Positions 1-5,530 of a DNA stretch of 6,454 nucleotides are shown piece by piece. This DNA comes from Candidatus Dormiibacterota bacterium (GTDB lineage: Bacteria > Chloroflexota > Dormibacteria > Aeolococcales > Bog-877), in the NCBI GenBank assembly GCA_030038765.1, contig JASHRA010000160.1:1-6454 (forward strand), in the 5' to 3' direction. The position numbers were made by a program, and so were the translations under genes. The notes beneath the pieces are model-generated. The model had not been told where the DNA came from and did no database searches. It saw only the letters and a list, made by a program, of their open reading frames with translations. The number at the start of each line of letters is the position of its first letter. Position 1 is the first letter of the stretch.

Positions 1-99
1 GTAGCGGTAGCTGATAGCGAAACCAGCGTGACCGAGTGCCCTGGCACGATCCCCTCGAGCGTCGGAAGCAAGTGACGCACGTGAAGACAGCGTAGCCAT
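1..99 (-). CDS. Possible N-terminus of a leftward gene (partial, unrecognised)
   Basis: The minus strand has an ATG at 99-97 followed by 33 open codons to the window edge, beginning MATLSSRASLASD. A GGAG lies 6 bases upstream of the ATG, a usable ribosome binding site. I do not recognise the product; no domain can be assigned from 33 residues. Only about half of the third codon positions are G or C, clearly lower than in the window's confident genes, which argues against it being native coding sequence or suggests a differently composed gene. A rival reading exists on the + strand: frame 1 is open from base 1 to a TGA at 73-75 and could be the 24-residue tail of a rightward gene. Low confidence in either. 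Confidence 0.22.
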   Translation of the reverse strand, partial: MATLSSRASLASDARGDRARALGHAGFAISYRY

Positions 100-206
100 C
101 GCGCGCTCCGCTGTGGCGGCGACATTCGACTGGAACCGCAGCAGGGTTGCGGGCAGCGCGTGGGCGGGAGCAACGCAGGTCGGGACGTCCCCCGGGCGCA
201 GCTCTG

Positions 207-273
207 ACCTGGGGGCATCCCCTTGGTGCGTCTGGCGCCGCCCCGACCACGGGAGTCGGGGCACGCTCCCGAC
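207..273. other. Cluster of GC-rich inverted repeats (possible structured RNA)
   Basis: Stem 1: ACC-T-GGGG (207-214) can pair with CCCC-TT-GGT (219-227). Stem 2: an 8-bp perfect arm GCCCCGAC (240-247) and GTCGGGGC (255-262) with a 7-base loop. Stem 3: GTCGGG (255-260) with CCCGAC (268-273), or alternatively CGGGAG (250-255) with CTCCCG (266-271); these compete with stem 2 for the same bases. No run of T follows, so this is not a standard intrinsic terminator. It may be a structured leader, a small RNA, or chance pairing in GC-rich DNA. Confidence 0.25.
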
Positions 274-389
274 GCTGGGGCGGATGCTGCGCAGGTCCGT
301 CGGTCACGGGCCGGTCGCTCCCCGCTTGCTCAGGGACCGGACGGCACCGCGCGGATGCTTCGAGGTCCGGGCCGCAGCCGGGAGCGCGA

Positions 390-418
390 GCCGACCGCTC
401 TCGGGGCGGCGCTAGACT
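390..418 (+). promoter_or_regulatory. Candidate promoter upstream of the membrane glycosyltransferase
   Basis: GCCGAC (390-395) shares the central GAC of the TTGACA -35 box. It is followed by a 17-base spacer and TAGACT (413-418), which matches the -10 consensus at T1, A2, A4 and T6. Transcription would start near 425, giving a leader of about 70 bases before the GTG at 498. The sequence CTAGAYTGG around this -10 recurs upstream of the VOC gene (6248-6256). Confidence 0.35.
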
Positions 419-497
419 GGCCGGCGCAGATGGGGCGAGAAGGGGGCCGGAGAGGGGAGGAGGGGCGCCGGTCGGCGGCTGAACCGCTCGCCTGGCG

Positions 498-2108
498 GTG
501 CTGATCCGGGGCGGCCCGGGGGCTCCCCCCGCGGCGGACGCGGTCCCTACCCCGGCCCGTGCCGCGCACTGGCCGCTCATCGTTGGCGGCTCGGCGCTGC
601 TGGCGGCGGGCCTCAGCTTCGCCACCCTGGTCCTCACCGGTCACCTCACCGGCGCCTTCGAGTACGACGACGGCACCTACTTCGGCTCCGCCGTGATGCT
701 GGTCCACGGCCACCTTCCCTACCGCGACTTCGTGCTGGTGCAGCCCCCCGGGCTGACCCTGCTGCTGACGCCCTTCGCCCTCCTCTCCGAGCCGCTCGGG
801 ACGCACCGCGCCCTGGAGCTGGCGCGCCTGGCCGTGCCCCTGGTCACGGGCCTCAACGTGCTCCTCCTCGGCCTCGTCCTGCGCCACCGCTCCGCCCTCA
901 CGGTGGCCGTGGGCTGCCTCCTGCTCGCCCTCTACCCGGACGCCATCCTGGCCTCCTCGGCGCTGCTCCTGGAGCCGTTCCTCAACCTCTGCTGCCTGCT
1001 CGCCGTCGGGGCCGCCTTCGAGGGGGACCGGCTGACCGGCTCGAGCTGGCGCCTCCTCGCGAGCGGGCTGCTGCTCGGCCTGGGCGCGGACATCAAGCTC
1101 TGGGCCGCCTTCCCGGCGGCCGTCCTGCTGCTCCTCTGCCTGCGCCGCCCCGGACGCGCGCTGCGACTGGTGGCCGGGGGCGTGGTCGGCGTGCTGCTAC
1201 CCCTCAGTCCCTTCCTCATCCTGGCTCCGGCGCAGCTCTGGCACCAGGTGGTGGCCGTCCAGGCCGGCTCGGGTGGGGCCACGCCGCTGCCCCCGCTGAC
1301 CCGGCTCGTCTTCTTCGCCGGGGTCTGGCCGGGGCTGGGCGTCCCCCGGGGCCACCTGCACCAGCTGCTCGCCCTCGCGGTCGCGCTGGGGCTGGCCGCG
1401 CTGGTCCTGGGCGCGTTCCTGGTGCGGCCCTCACGGGGCCCCGGCGAAGCCGCCCGGGGGCGCTTCACCGCGCTCCCCGCCTTCGCCCTCGGCAGCACCA
1501 TCCTCACCGCGCTCGGGCTGCTCTTCCCAGCCGACTTCTTCTACCACTGCGCCGCCTTCGTGGGACCCTTCCTGGCCCTGCTCGTGGGCCTCAGCGCCGG
1601 CCGCCTGGCGCAGGCCCATCCCCGGCCCCTGGCCCTGCTGGCGGCCGCGGTGGGGCTGGTCGGCCTGGCCCAGGCCCTGGCCATCCCCCTCTTCCTGCAG
1701 CGCTCCCCCGATCCCGGCCCGGCGATCGCGGCCGCCGTTCCCGCCGGCAGCTGCGTCGTCACCGACGACTCCGAGTACACGCTCACCGCCAACCGCTTCC
1801 CCACCAGCGCCCCCGGCTGCCCGCTGCTCCTGGACGCGGTCGACACGACCATCTCCATCTCGGGGAGCGAGGACCCGGCCAGCCCGCGCGGCCAGCGCGC
1901 CGTCCCCACCTGGCTGCGAGCCTTCCGTCGCGCCGACTACGTCGTCCTGACGCCGCTCAGCGCGCTTCGCATCCCCTGGGACCACCGCCTCGAGGCCTAT
2001 CTCGACCGCCACTTCCTGGCCCTGCGCCGACAGCCCTTCCTCATCCTGGGTCGCCGCCGGGGCGGCTCGCCGACGCCGCTGCCCCTGCCGGCCCCGGGGA
2101 GCAGCTGA
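498..2108 (+). CDS. Polytopic membrane glycosyltransferase, GT39/PMT-like
   Basis: This encodes a 536-residue integral membrane protein of the general ArnT/PMT (GT-C fold) type, which transfers a sugar from a polyprenyl-phosphate carrier on the outer face of the cytoplasmic membrane. A short Pro/Ala-rich cytoplasmic tail (1-24) precedes a first membrane helix (about 26-47). The first extracytoplasmic loop carries FEYDDGTYF with adjacent acids D57 and D58, followed by YRDFVLVQPPG (75-85); an acidic pair in this loop is the expected GT-C catalytic or metal-binding feature. Roughly nine or ten further hydrophobic segments run to about 400. A soluble C-terminal part (about 405-520) contains VVTDDSEYT (420-428). 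Only GTG 498 is available after the in-frame TGA at 480-482, short of moving the start inward. No Shine-Dalgarno sits at the usual distance; the purine-rich GGAGAGGGGAGGAGGGG ends about 32 bases upstream. Donor and acceptor cannot be inferred. Confidence 0.8.
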   Translation: MLIRGGPGAPPAADAVPTPARAAHWPLIVGGSALLAAGLSFATLVLTGHLTGAFEYDDGTYFGSAVMLVHGHLPYRDFVLVQPPGLTLLLTPFALLSEPLGTHRALELARLAVPLVTGLNVLLLGLVLRHRSALTVAVGCLLLALYPDAILASSALLLEPFLNLCCLLAVGAAFEGDRLTGSSWRLLASGLLLGLGADIKLWAAFPAAVLLLLCLRRPGRALRLVAGGVVGVLLPLSPFLILAPAQLWHQVVAVQAGSGGATPLPPLTRLVFFAGVWPGLGVPRGHLHQLLALAVALGLAALVLGAFLVRPSRGPGEAARGRFTALPAFALGSTILTALGLLFPADFFYHCAAFVGPFLALLVGLSAGRLAQAHPRPLALLAAAVGLVGLAQALAIPLFLQRSPDPGPAIAAAVPAGSCVVTDDSEYTLTANRFPTSAPGCPLLLDAVDTTISISGSEDPASPRGQRAVPTWLRAFRRADYVVLTPLSALRIPWDHRLEAYLDRHFLALRRQPFLILGRRRGGSPTPLPLPAPGSS

Positions 2109-2119
2109 GCCGGGTCAGC
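2104..2119. other. Inverted repeat joining two convergent stop codons
   Basis: GCTGA (2104-2108) and TCAGC (2115-2119) form a perfect 5-bp inverted repeat around GCCGGG. The left arm holds the TGA stop of the membrane glycosyltransferase and the right arm holds the stop of the minus-strand NUDIX gene. An outer GCAGC (2101-2105) and GCTGC (2123-2127) offer an alternative pairing. There is no T tract on either side, so a bidirectional terminator role is possible but weakly supported. Confidence 0.25.
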
Positions 2120-2618
2120 CGGGCTGCCCCGAGCCCGCTCCCTGCGCCGAGAGCCGGGCGGCCAGCTCCTCGAGCGCTCCCACCTGGCCCCGCACCAGCT
2201 TCTCCGCGGCCTCGGTGATGGGGAACCAGGCGGCCCGGTCCACCTCGGGGAAGCTCGCCCTGCGCCCCGATCCCGGGGGCCACTCCAGCTCGAAGGTGTT
2301 GCTGTGCACCGTCCCCACCTCGAGGTCCCCCTCGCCGGCCCAGACCAGCACCGTCTTGCCCCCCGGCTGGTGGACCGGGGCCAGGGCCAGGAGCCGGTCC
2401 GGGCCGAGGGGGAGGGGCCGGCCCAGCTCCTCGCGGAACTCGCGCAGGGCCGTCGCCATGGGGTCCTCGCCCGCCTCGTACTCCCCCTTGGGCAGGGACC
2501 AGGCGCCCCTCTCGCGGCGGGCCCAGAAGGGACCGCCCATGTGCACCAGCAGCACCTCGGGAGGGCCGCCCCGGGGGCGACGGTAGAGGAGGACGCCGGC
2601 GCTGCGGCGACCGCTCAC
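2115..2618 (-). CDS. NUDIX hydrolase (predicted NTP pyrophosphohydrolase)
   Basis: A 167-residue cytosolic enzyme expected to cleave a nucleoside diphosphate linked to another moiety, using Mg2+ or Mn2+. The NUDIX box is complete at residues 45-67: G45, E51, then R59-E60-F61-R62-E63-E64-L65-G66. The only departure from Gx5Ex7REUxEExGU is arginine 67 in the final, usually hydrophobic, position. The start SAGVLLYRR (6-14) and GAWSLPKGEYE (38-48) resemble the COG4119 group of predicted NUDIX NTP pyrophosphohydrolases, whose substrate is not well defined. Length is normal for a single-domain member. Translation starts at GTG 2618-2616, which overlaps the cupin TGA as GTGA, so the gene is probably translationally coupled as the second gene of a two-gene operon. 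Confidence 0.9.
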   Translation of the reverse strand: MSGRRSAGVLLYRRPRGGPPEVLLVHMGGPFWARRERGAWSLPKGEYEAGEDPMATALREFREELGRPLPLGPDRLLALAPVHQPGGKTVLVWAGEGDLEVGTVHSNTFELEWPPGSGRRASFPEVDRAAWFPITEAAEKLVRGQVGALEELAARLSAQGAGSGQPG

Positions 2619-3037
2619 GGCCGGGCCGGCGGGGGATCGTCGAGCGGCTCCACGTCGAAGGGGCCGTGGAAGAGGAGCAGGAAGGTGCAGGGGCCGTCCC
2701 CTGCGGGCGCGTGGTGCATCGGCCGGCCGCCCGGCAGGTGGCAGTAGGCGCCGGGGCCGAAGACCGAGCCGTTCACCTCCAGCTGGCCCTCCAGGACCAG
2801 GATGGTGTGGGCCGCGCGGTGGCGGTGCCAGCGGGCCCGGAGTCCGGCGGGGTAGCGGACCAGGTAGTGCTCCTCACCGGGCTCCGGCTCCAGGAGCAGG
2901 GTGCCGAGCTGGAAGTCCCGGTCGTAGACGGACGGCTGCGAGGCGGCGCGCAGCTCCACTCGGCGGGGGTCCGGGATCAGGACCGGCGGTGGCGCGGCGG
3001 CCCCGCCCCGCTGGTCGGAGAGGGGGCCCTCGGACAT
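2615..3037 (-). CDS. Single-domain cupin protein (ChrR-like)
   Basis: A 140-residue protein with one conserved beta-barrel cupin domain (about 38-130), cytosolic and probably metal-binding. Cupin motif 1 is WHRHRAAHTILVLEG (70-84): H71 and H73 are the usual HxH ligands, and the place normally held by glutamate is taken by H77. Motif 2 is GAYCHLPGGRPMHH (96-109), with H108 or H109 as the fourth ligand. The ending LLFHGPFDV (121-129) is typical of ChrR-like cupins of small-molecule dioxygenase or sensor type; no substrate can be named. The ATG at 3037 is chosen because TAAGGAG lies 6 bases upstream; the frame is open 29 codons further upstream, but those codons contain the ribosome binding site. 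It shares a 4-base GTGA overlap with the downstream NUDIX gene. Confidence 0.87.
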   Translation of the reverse strand: MSEGPLSDQRGGAAAPPPVLIPDPRRVELRAASQPSVYDRDFQLGTLLLEPEPGEEHYLVRYPAGLRARWHRHRAAHTILVLEGQLEVNGSVFGPGAYCHLPGGRPMHHAPAGDGPCTFLLLFHGPFDVEPLDDPPPARP

Positions 3038-3043
3038 GGACTG

Positions 3044-3050
3044 CTCCTTA
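3044..3050 (-). promoter_or_regulatory. Ribosome binding site fixing the cupin start
   Basis: TAAGGAG on the minus strand lies 6 bases before the ATG at 3037-3035. It is one of the few strong Shine-Dalgarno sequences in the window and it rejects the longer reading that begins at 3124. Confidence 0.7.
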
Positions 3051-3065
3051 TGTGGAGGCGCGGCG

Positions 3066-3098
3066 CCCCAGGCCGAGATCCGAGTCGAGGCCCTGGGG
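3066..3098 (-). other. Stem-loop in the cupin 5' leader
   Basis: CCCCA-GGCC (3066-3074) pairs with GGCC-C-TGGGG (3089-3098), a 9-bp stem with one bulged C (3093) and a 14-base loop. It lies 28 bases upstream of the cupin ATG and just before its ribosome binding site. It could stabilise the leader or modulate translation; chance formation in GC-rich DNA cannot be excluded. Confidence 0.3.
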
Positions 3099-3158
3099 AT
3101 CCCGGTGCCAGCCCGATTCTCCACCCCGGCGGCCGGCGCCGCGCGCGCCCGCCCGGGG

Positions 3159-3180
3159 CCGGTGCGATACTCCCGAGGCC
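3159..3180 (+). promoter_or_regulatory. Promoter-like element upstream of the DinB gene
   Basis: GATACT (3166-3171) is a plausible -10 box, sharing A2, A4 if shifted to the T-A-nn-n-T form used by high-GC sigma factors, with no recognisable -35. The surrounding 22 bases recur on the minus strand at 4339-4318 in front of a membrane-protein ORF with 18 identical positions, which supports a functional element. Transcription would start near 3178, about 64 bases before the ATG at 3242. Confidence 0.35.
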
Positions 3181-3241
3181 CCGCCCGCAGCCCGGTCGGG
3201 GCCGGCCGCGCAGCCGCTCATCGCCTCGGGAGGGTGCAGAC

Positions 3242-3832
3242 ATGACCGAGGACCTCAAGGCCCAGCTCCACTCCGACCTGCGAGAGGCGCGCGAGGCGCT
3301 GATCTGGAAGCTGGAGGGGCTCTCCGACTACGAGGTGCGCCGGCCCATGGTGCGCAGCGGCACCAACCTGCTGGGCCTCCTCAAGCACATGACCGGGCTG
3401 GAGGTGGGCTACTTCGGGGACACCTTCGGCCGTCCCTTCGGCGAGCGGCTGTCCTGGTTCACCGACGACGCCGAGCCCAACTCCGACATGTGGGCCACCG
3501 CCGAGGAGGGGCGGGAGTGGATGGTGGACCTGTACCGTCGGGCCCAGGCGCACGCCGACGCCGTCATCTCCGAGCTGCCCCTGGACACGCTCGGCAAGGT
3601 GCCCTGGTGGGGCCCCGACAACCAGGTCTCGCTGCTGCGCATCCTCTCCTACATGAGCGCGGAGACGAGCCGCCACGCCGGCCACGCCGACATCCTCCGC
3701 GAGCTCATCGACGGAAGCGTGGGCTGGCGCCGGGACGACGCCAGCATGCCCTCGGACGACGAGGAGTGGTGGGAGCAGTACCGGCGCCGCCTGGAGCAGG
3801 TGGCCCGTGAGGCGGGAGGGCGGGCCGGCTAG
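3242..3832 (+). CDS. DinB family protein (DUF664)
   Basis: A 196-residue cytosolic four-helix-bundle protein of the DinB/DUF664 family. These bind a divalent metal through three histidines, and several characterised relatives are thiol-dependent transferases (mycothiol or bacillithiol S-transferases); whether this one is cannot be told here. The expected triad is present: H49 in LLGLLKHMTGLE (43-54), and H145 and H148 in ETSRHAGHADILRELIDG (141-158), the family's signature. Trp-rich stretches SWFTDD (71-76) and VPWWGPDN (120-127) are also typical. The ATG is set by GGGAGGG (3228-3234) 7 bases upstream; a longer open frame extends upstream to 2666, but that part is the antisense of the cupin gene. 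It is divergent from the cupin, and a small membrane ORF follows after 6 bases. Confidence 0.92.
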   Translation: MTEDLKAQLHSDLREAREALIWKLEGLSDYEVRRPMVRSGTNLLGLLKHMTGLEVGYFGDTFGRPFGERLSWFTDDAEPNSDMWATAEEGREWMVDLYRRAQAHADAVISELPLDTLGKVPWWGPDNQVSLLRILSYMSAETSRHAGHADILRELIDGSVGWRRDDASMPSDDEEWWEQYRRRLEQVAREAGGRAG

Positions 3833-3838
3833 ACCTCC

Positions 3839-4069
3839 GTGCCGAACCTGAACCGGATGCTCCAGGGGCCAGCGCGGGCGGTTCCGGGAAGGCCGGGTGA
3901 GGGCCGGGCCCGGCTGAGCCGACCGGTCCGGGCCGGCCTGGCGCTGCTACTGGCGCTGGCCCTCCTCTTCCTGCTCTGGCCCCTGGGGGCGGTCCTGGCG
4001 GCGCTCCTCCTGGCCCTCGCCGGGGTCGCGGGGGAGTTGGCCCGCCGCGCTCGGCACCTGCCGGGCTAG
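3839..4069 (+). CDS. Small membrane protein, unrecognised
   Basis: A 76-residue ORF beginning at GTG 3839, 6 bases after the DinB stop, so probably co-transcribed. A basic N-terminal part (1-31, many Arg and Pro) is followed by a long Leu/Ala-rich hydrophobic region (about 32-65) with a central WPLG, which could be one long helix or a tight two-helix hairpin, and a basic tail RRARHLPG. This is consistent with an inner-membrane protein; no family is recognised. Third codon positions are almost all G or C, as in the sure genes. Its last 123 bases overlap in antisense the minus-strand ORF that ends at 3947, and both coding their full length would be unusual. The hydrophobic pattern makes this strand the more convincing owner of the overlap. 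Confidence 0.45.
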   Translation: MPNLNRMLQGPARAVPGRPGEGRARLSRPVRAGLALLLALALLFLLWPLGAVLAALLLALAGVAGELARRARHLPG

Positions 4070-4315
4070 CGGCCGGGGCCCGCTCCCGCCGGGTCGCTCG
4101 GGGTGGGAGCCGGCGGCGCGGAGCAGGAGCCTCCAACAGGAGCGGAGCAGCAGCAGGGCCAGGGCGGCCGAGAGCAGCATCTCTGCCCAGGGCGCGGGCG
4201 TCCCGGCGTGGACCGCGAAGCCGCTGGCGTCGGCCACCGTCCAGGCGGCAGCCAGCAGCCCCAGCAGCCCGGCCAGGACTCCCGCTGCCAACGCCCGGCG
4301 CCGCTGTCCCTTCAT
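3947..4315 (-). CDS. Small two-helix membrane protein, unrecognised
   Basis: A 122-residue ORF 39 bases downstream of the aminotransferase on the same strand. Residues 1-7 (MKGQRRR) are basic, helix 1 spans about 8-27, a short loop holds GFAVHAGTPAPWAE (32-45), helix 2 spans about 46-61, and a basic RSCWRLLLRAAG follows; this is a credible positive-inside two-helix membrane protein. From about residue 83 the sequence turns Gln/Glu/Arg/Pro-rich, exactly where it lies opposite the Leu-rich codons of the + strand ORF (CTC and CTG read as GAG and CAG), so this tail may have no function of its own. No Shine-Dalgarno is seen, but a GATACT box ends 11 bases before the ATG, hinting at a nearly leaderless transcript. 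No family is recognised. Confidence 0.5.
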   Translation of the reverse strand: MKGQRRRALAAGVLAGLLGLLAAAWTVADASGFAVHAGTPAPWAEMLLSAALALLLLRSCWRLLLRAAGSHPERPGGSGPRPLARQVPSAAGQLPRDPGEGQEERRQDRPQGPEQEEEGQRQ

Positions 4316-4317
4316 CC

Positions 4318-4339
4318 GGCCGAGGGAGTATCCCGCCGG
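4318..4339 (-). promoter_or_regulatory. Promoter-like element shared with the DinB gene
   Basis: On the minus strand this reads CCGG-CGG-GATACTCCC followed by TC-GGCC; the DinB element at 3159-3180 reads CCGG-TGC-GATACTCCC followed by GA-GGCC. If GATACT (4332-4327) is a -10 box, transcription would begin about 5 bases before the ATG at 4315, giving an almost leaderless mRNA independent of the upstream aminotransferase. Confidence 0.3.
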
Positions 4340-4354
4340 GGCCGCCGCCCGGGC

Positions 4355-5530
4355 TCAGCTCCGAGCGAGCTCGGAGACCACGCGCACCGCCTCTGAGAGC
4401 TCGTCCTCGGTGTTGTAGTAGTGGGGAGACAGGCGCACCAGCGGGTGCACGCCGCGCTCCTCGGTGTCGAAGGGGCTGTGCTCGGCCACGGTGGTGGTCA
4501 CGTTGATGCCCGCCTCGGCCAGGCGCCGCCTCACCTGCTGCGCCGCCACCCCCTCCACCCGGGCGGTGACGATGGCGCAGCGGACCCGACCCAGGTCGTG
4601 GGTGGAGACGCCGGGGACCAGCTCCAGCTCCCGGCGCAGCCTGTCCCCGAGCATGGCGTCCCTGGCCCAGATCGCTTCCATCCCCAGCGCCAGCGCCTGG
4701 CGCACGGCCGAGCCCAGGCCGAGGACGTTGACGTAGCTGCGCTCCCAGGACTCGAAGCGCCGGGCCCCGGGCGCCCAGGTGAAGCCCCGGGCGCCGTCCC
4801 AGGTCGCCGCCTCGATCTCGACCACGCTGGGATCGAGGCGCTCCAGCACAGCCTCGCGGACCCAGAGGAAGCCCGTCCCCCGGGGCCCCCTCAGGAACTT
4901 GCGCCCGGTGCCGGTCAGCAGGTCGCAGCCGAGGCGCTCCACGTCCAGGGGCAGCTGGCCCGCCGACTGGGTGGCGTCGAGGAGGAAGAGCGCGCCCGCC
5001 GCCCGGGCGATCCGGCCCACCTCCTCGGCCGGGTTGACCAGGCCGCCGCCGGTGGGGATGTGGCTCAGGCCGATGAGGCGGGTGCGCTCGTCGACGGCCC
5101 GGCCCAGGGCCTCGACGTCGATCTGCCCCTGCCCGTCGTTGGGCACCACCACCACCTCGACGCCGAGCCGCCGGGCCAGCTGGAGGTAGGAGAGCACGTT
5201 GCTGCCGTACTCGGCCCGCCCGGTCACCACCCGGTCCCCGGGCCGGAACTGGACCGAGTGGAAGGCGGCGTTCCAGGCGCGCGTGGAGTTGTCGAAGAGG
5301 GCCAGCTCCTGGGGCCGGCCGCCGATCAGTTGGGCCAGGGCCCGGTAGGTGTCGGCGACCGCCTCCTCCGCCTGCTCCGCCGCCTCGTAGCCGCCGATGG
5401 TGGCCTCCAGCTCCAGGTGCCGGCGCATGGCTTGGAGGGTGGCCCGCGTCATCAGGCCCGCGCCCGCGTTGTTGAGATGGATTCTCCGGGCGCACCCCGG
5501 CGTCTGCGCCCGCAGCTGCTCGATGTCCAT
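4355..5530 (-). CDS. Class V aminotransferase-fold PLP-dependent enzyme
   Basis: A 391-residue cytosolic fold-type I PLP enzyme of the aminotransferase class V group (cysteine desulfurase and isopenicillin N epimerase relatives), at full family length. The N-terminal IHLNNAGAGL (17-26) is the usual opening. PLP contacts are visible: H157 in LSHIPTGG, D185 and Q188 in LLDATQSAGQLPLD (183-196), and the Schiff-base lysine K211 in TGTGRKFLRGPRGTGF (207-221). R366 in VRLSPHYYNTEDEL (365-378) should bind the substrate carboxylate. The catalytic Cys loop of SufS/NifS desulfurases is not present at the equivalent place, so a desulfurase role is unlikely; a lyase, epimerase or transaminase-like reaction fits better, and the substrate is unknown. 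The ATG at 5530 has no clear Shine-Dalgarno; a GATAGT box ends 8 bases upstream. A small membrane ORF follows after 39 bases. Confidence 0.88.
   Translation of the reverse strand: MDIEQLRAQTPGCARRIHLNNAGAGLMTRATLQAMRRHLELEATIGGYEAAEQAEEAVADTYRALAQLIGGRPQELALFDNSTRAWNAAFHSVQFRPGDRVVTGRAEYGSNVLSYLQLARRLGVEVVVVPNDGQGQIDVEALGRAVDERTRLIGLSHIPTGGGLVNPAEEVGRIARAAGALFLLDATQSAGQLPLDVERLGCDLLTGTGRKFLRGPRGTGFLWVREAVLERLDPSVVEIEAATWDGARGFTWAPGARRFESWERSYVNVLGLGSAVRQALALGMEAIWARDAMLGDRLRRELELVPGVSTHDLGRVRCAIVTARVEGVAAQQVRRRLAEAGINVTTTVAEHSPFDTEERGVHPLVRLSPHYYNTEDELSEAVRVVSELARS

Larger units (their letters stand above)
100..497. other. Intergenic region with inverted repeats, no convincing gene
   Basis: About 400 bases without a believable coding region. 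Three overlapping + frames stay open for 90-111 codons, but their products are Arg/Gly/Pro/Ala-rich with no hydrophobic core and no recognisable domain, as expected from chance open frames in GC-rich DNA. The stretch contains several GC-rich inverted repeats between 182 and 273, a promoter-like pair at 390-418 and a purine-rich run at 449-465. It probably holds the 5' control region of the membrane protein starting at 498. Confidence 0.5.

Noticed and set aside
10..45. Faint resemblance to a 23S rRNA segment (GATAGCGAAACCAG)
   Set aside because: Only a short string looks similar, spacing differs from the conserved rRNA sequence, and the flanking bases do not continue the rRNA pattern.
182..196. 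Palindromes GGGACGTCCC and CCCGGG
   Set aside because: Short GC palindromes are frequent by chance at this base composition and nothing positions them as operators.
113..504. Three overlapping + strand frames of 93-111 codons
   Set aside because: Low-complexity Arg/Gly/Pro/Ala products with no domain or properly spaced ribosome binding site; mutually overlapping in three frames as chance GC-rich openings do.
330..887. A 185-codon minus frame over the glycosyltransferase start
   Set aside because: Gln/Glu/Gly-rich antisense of Leu-rich membrane helices; no recognisable domain.
2666..3241. N-terminal extension of the DinB frame by 192 codons
   Set aside because: The stretch is antisense to the cupin gene and lacks hydrophobic-core composition; a strong ribosome binding site supports the ATG at 3242.
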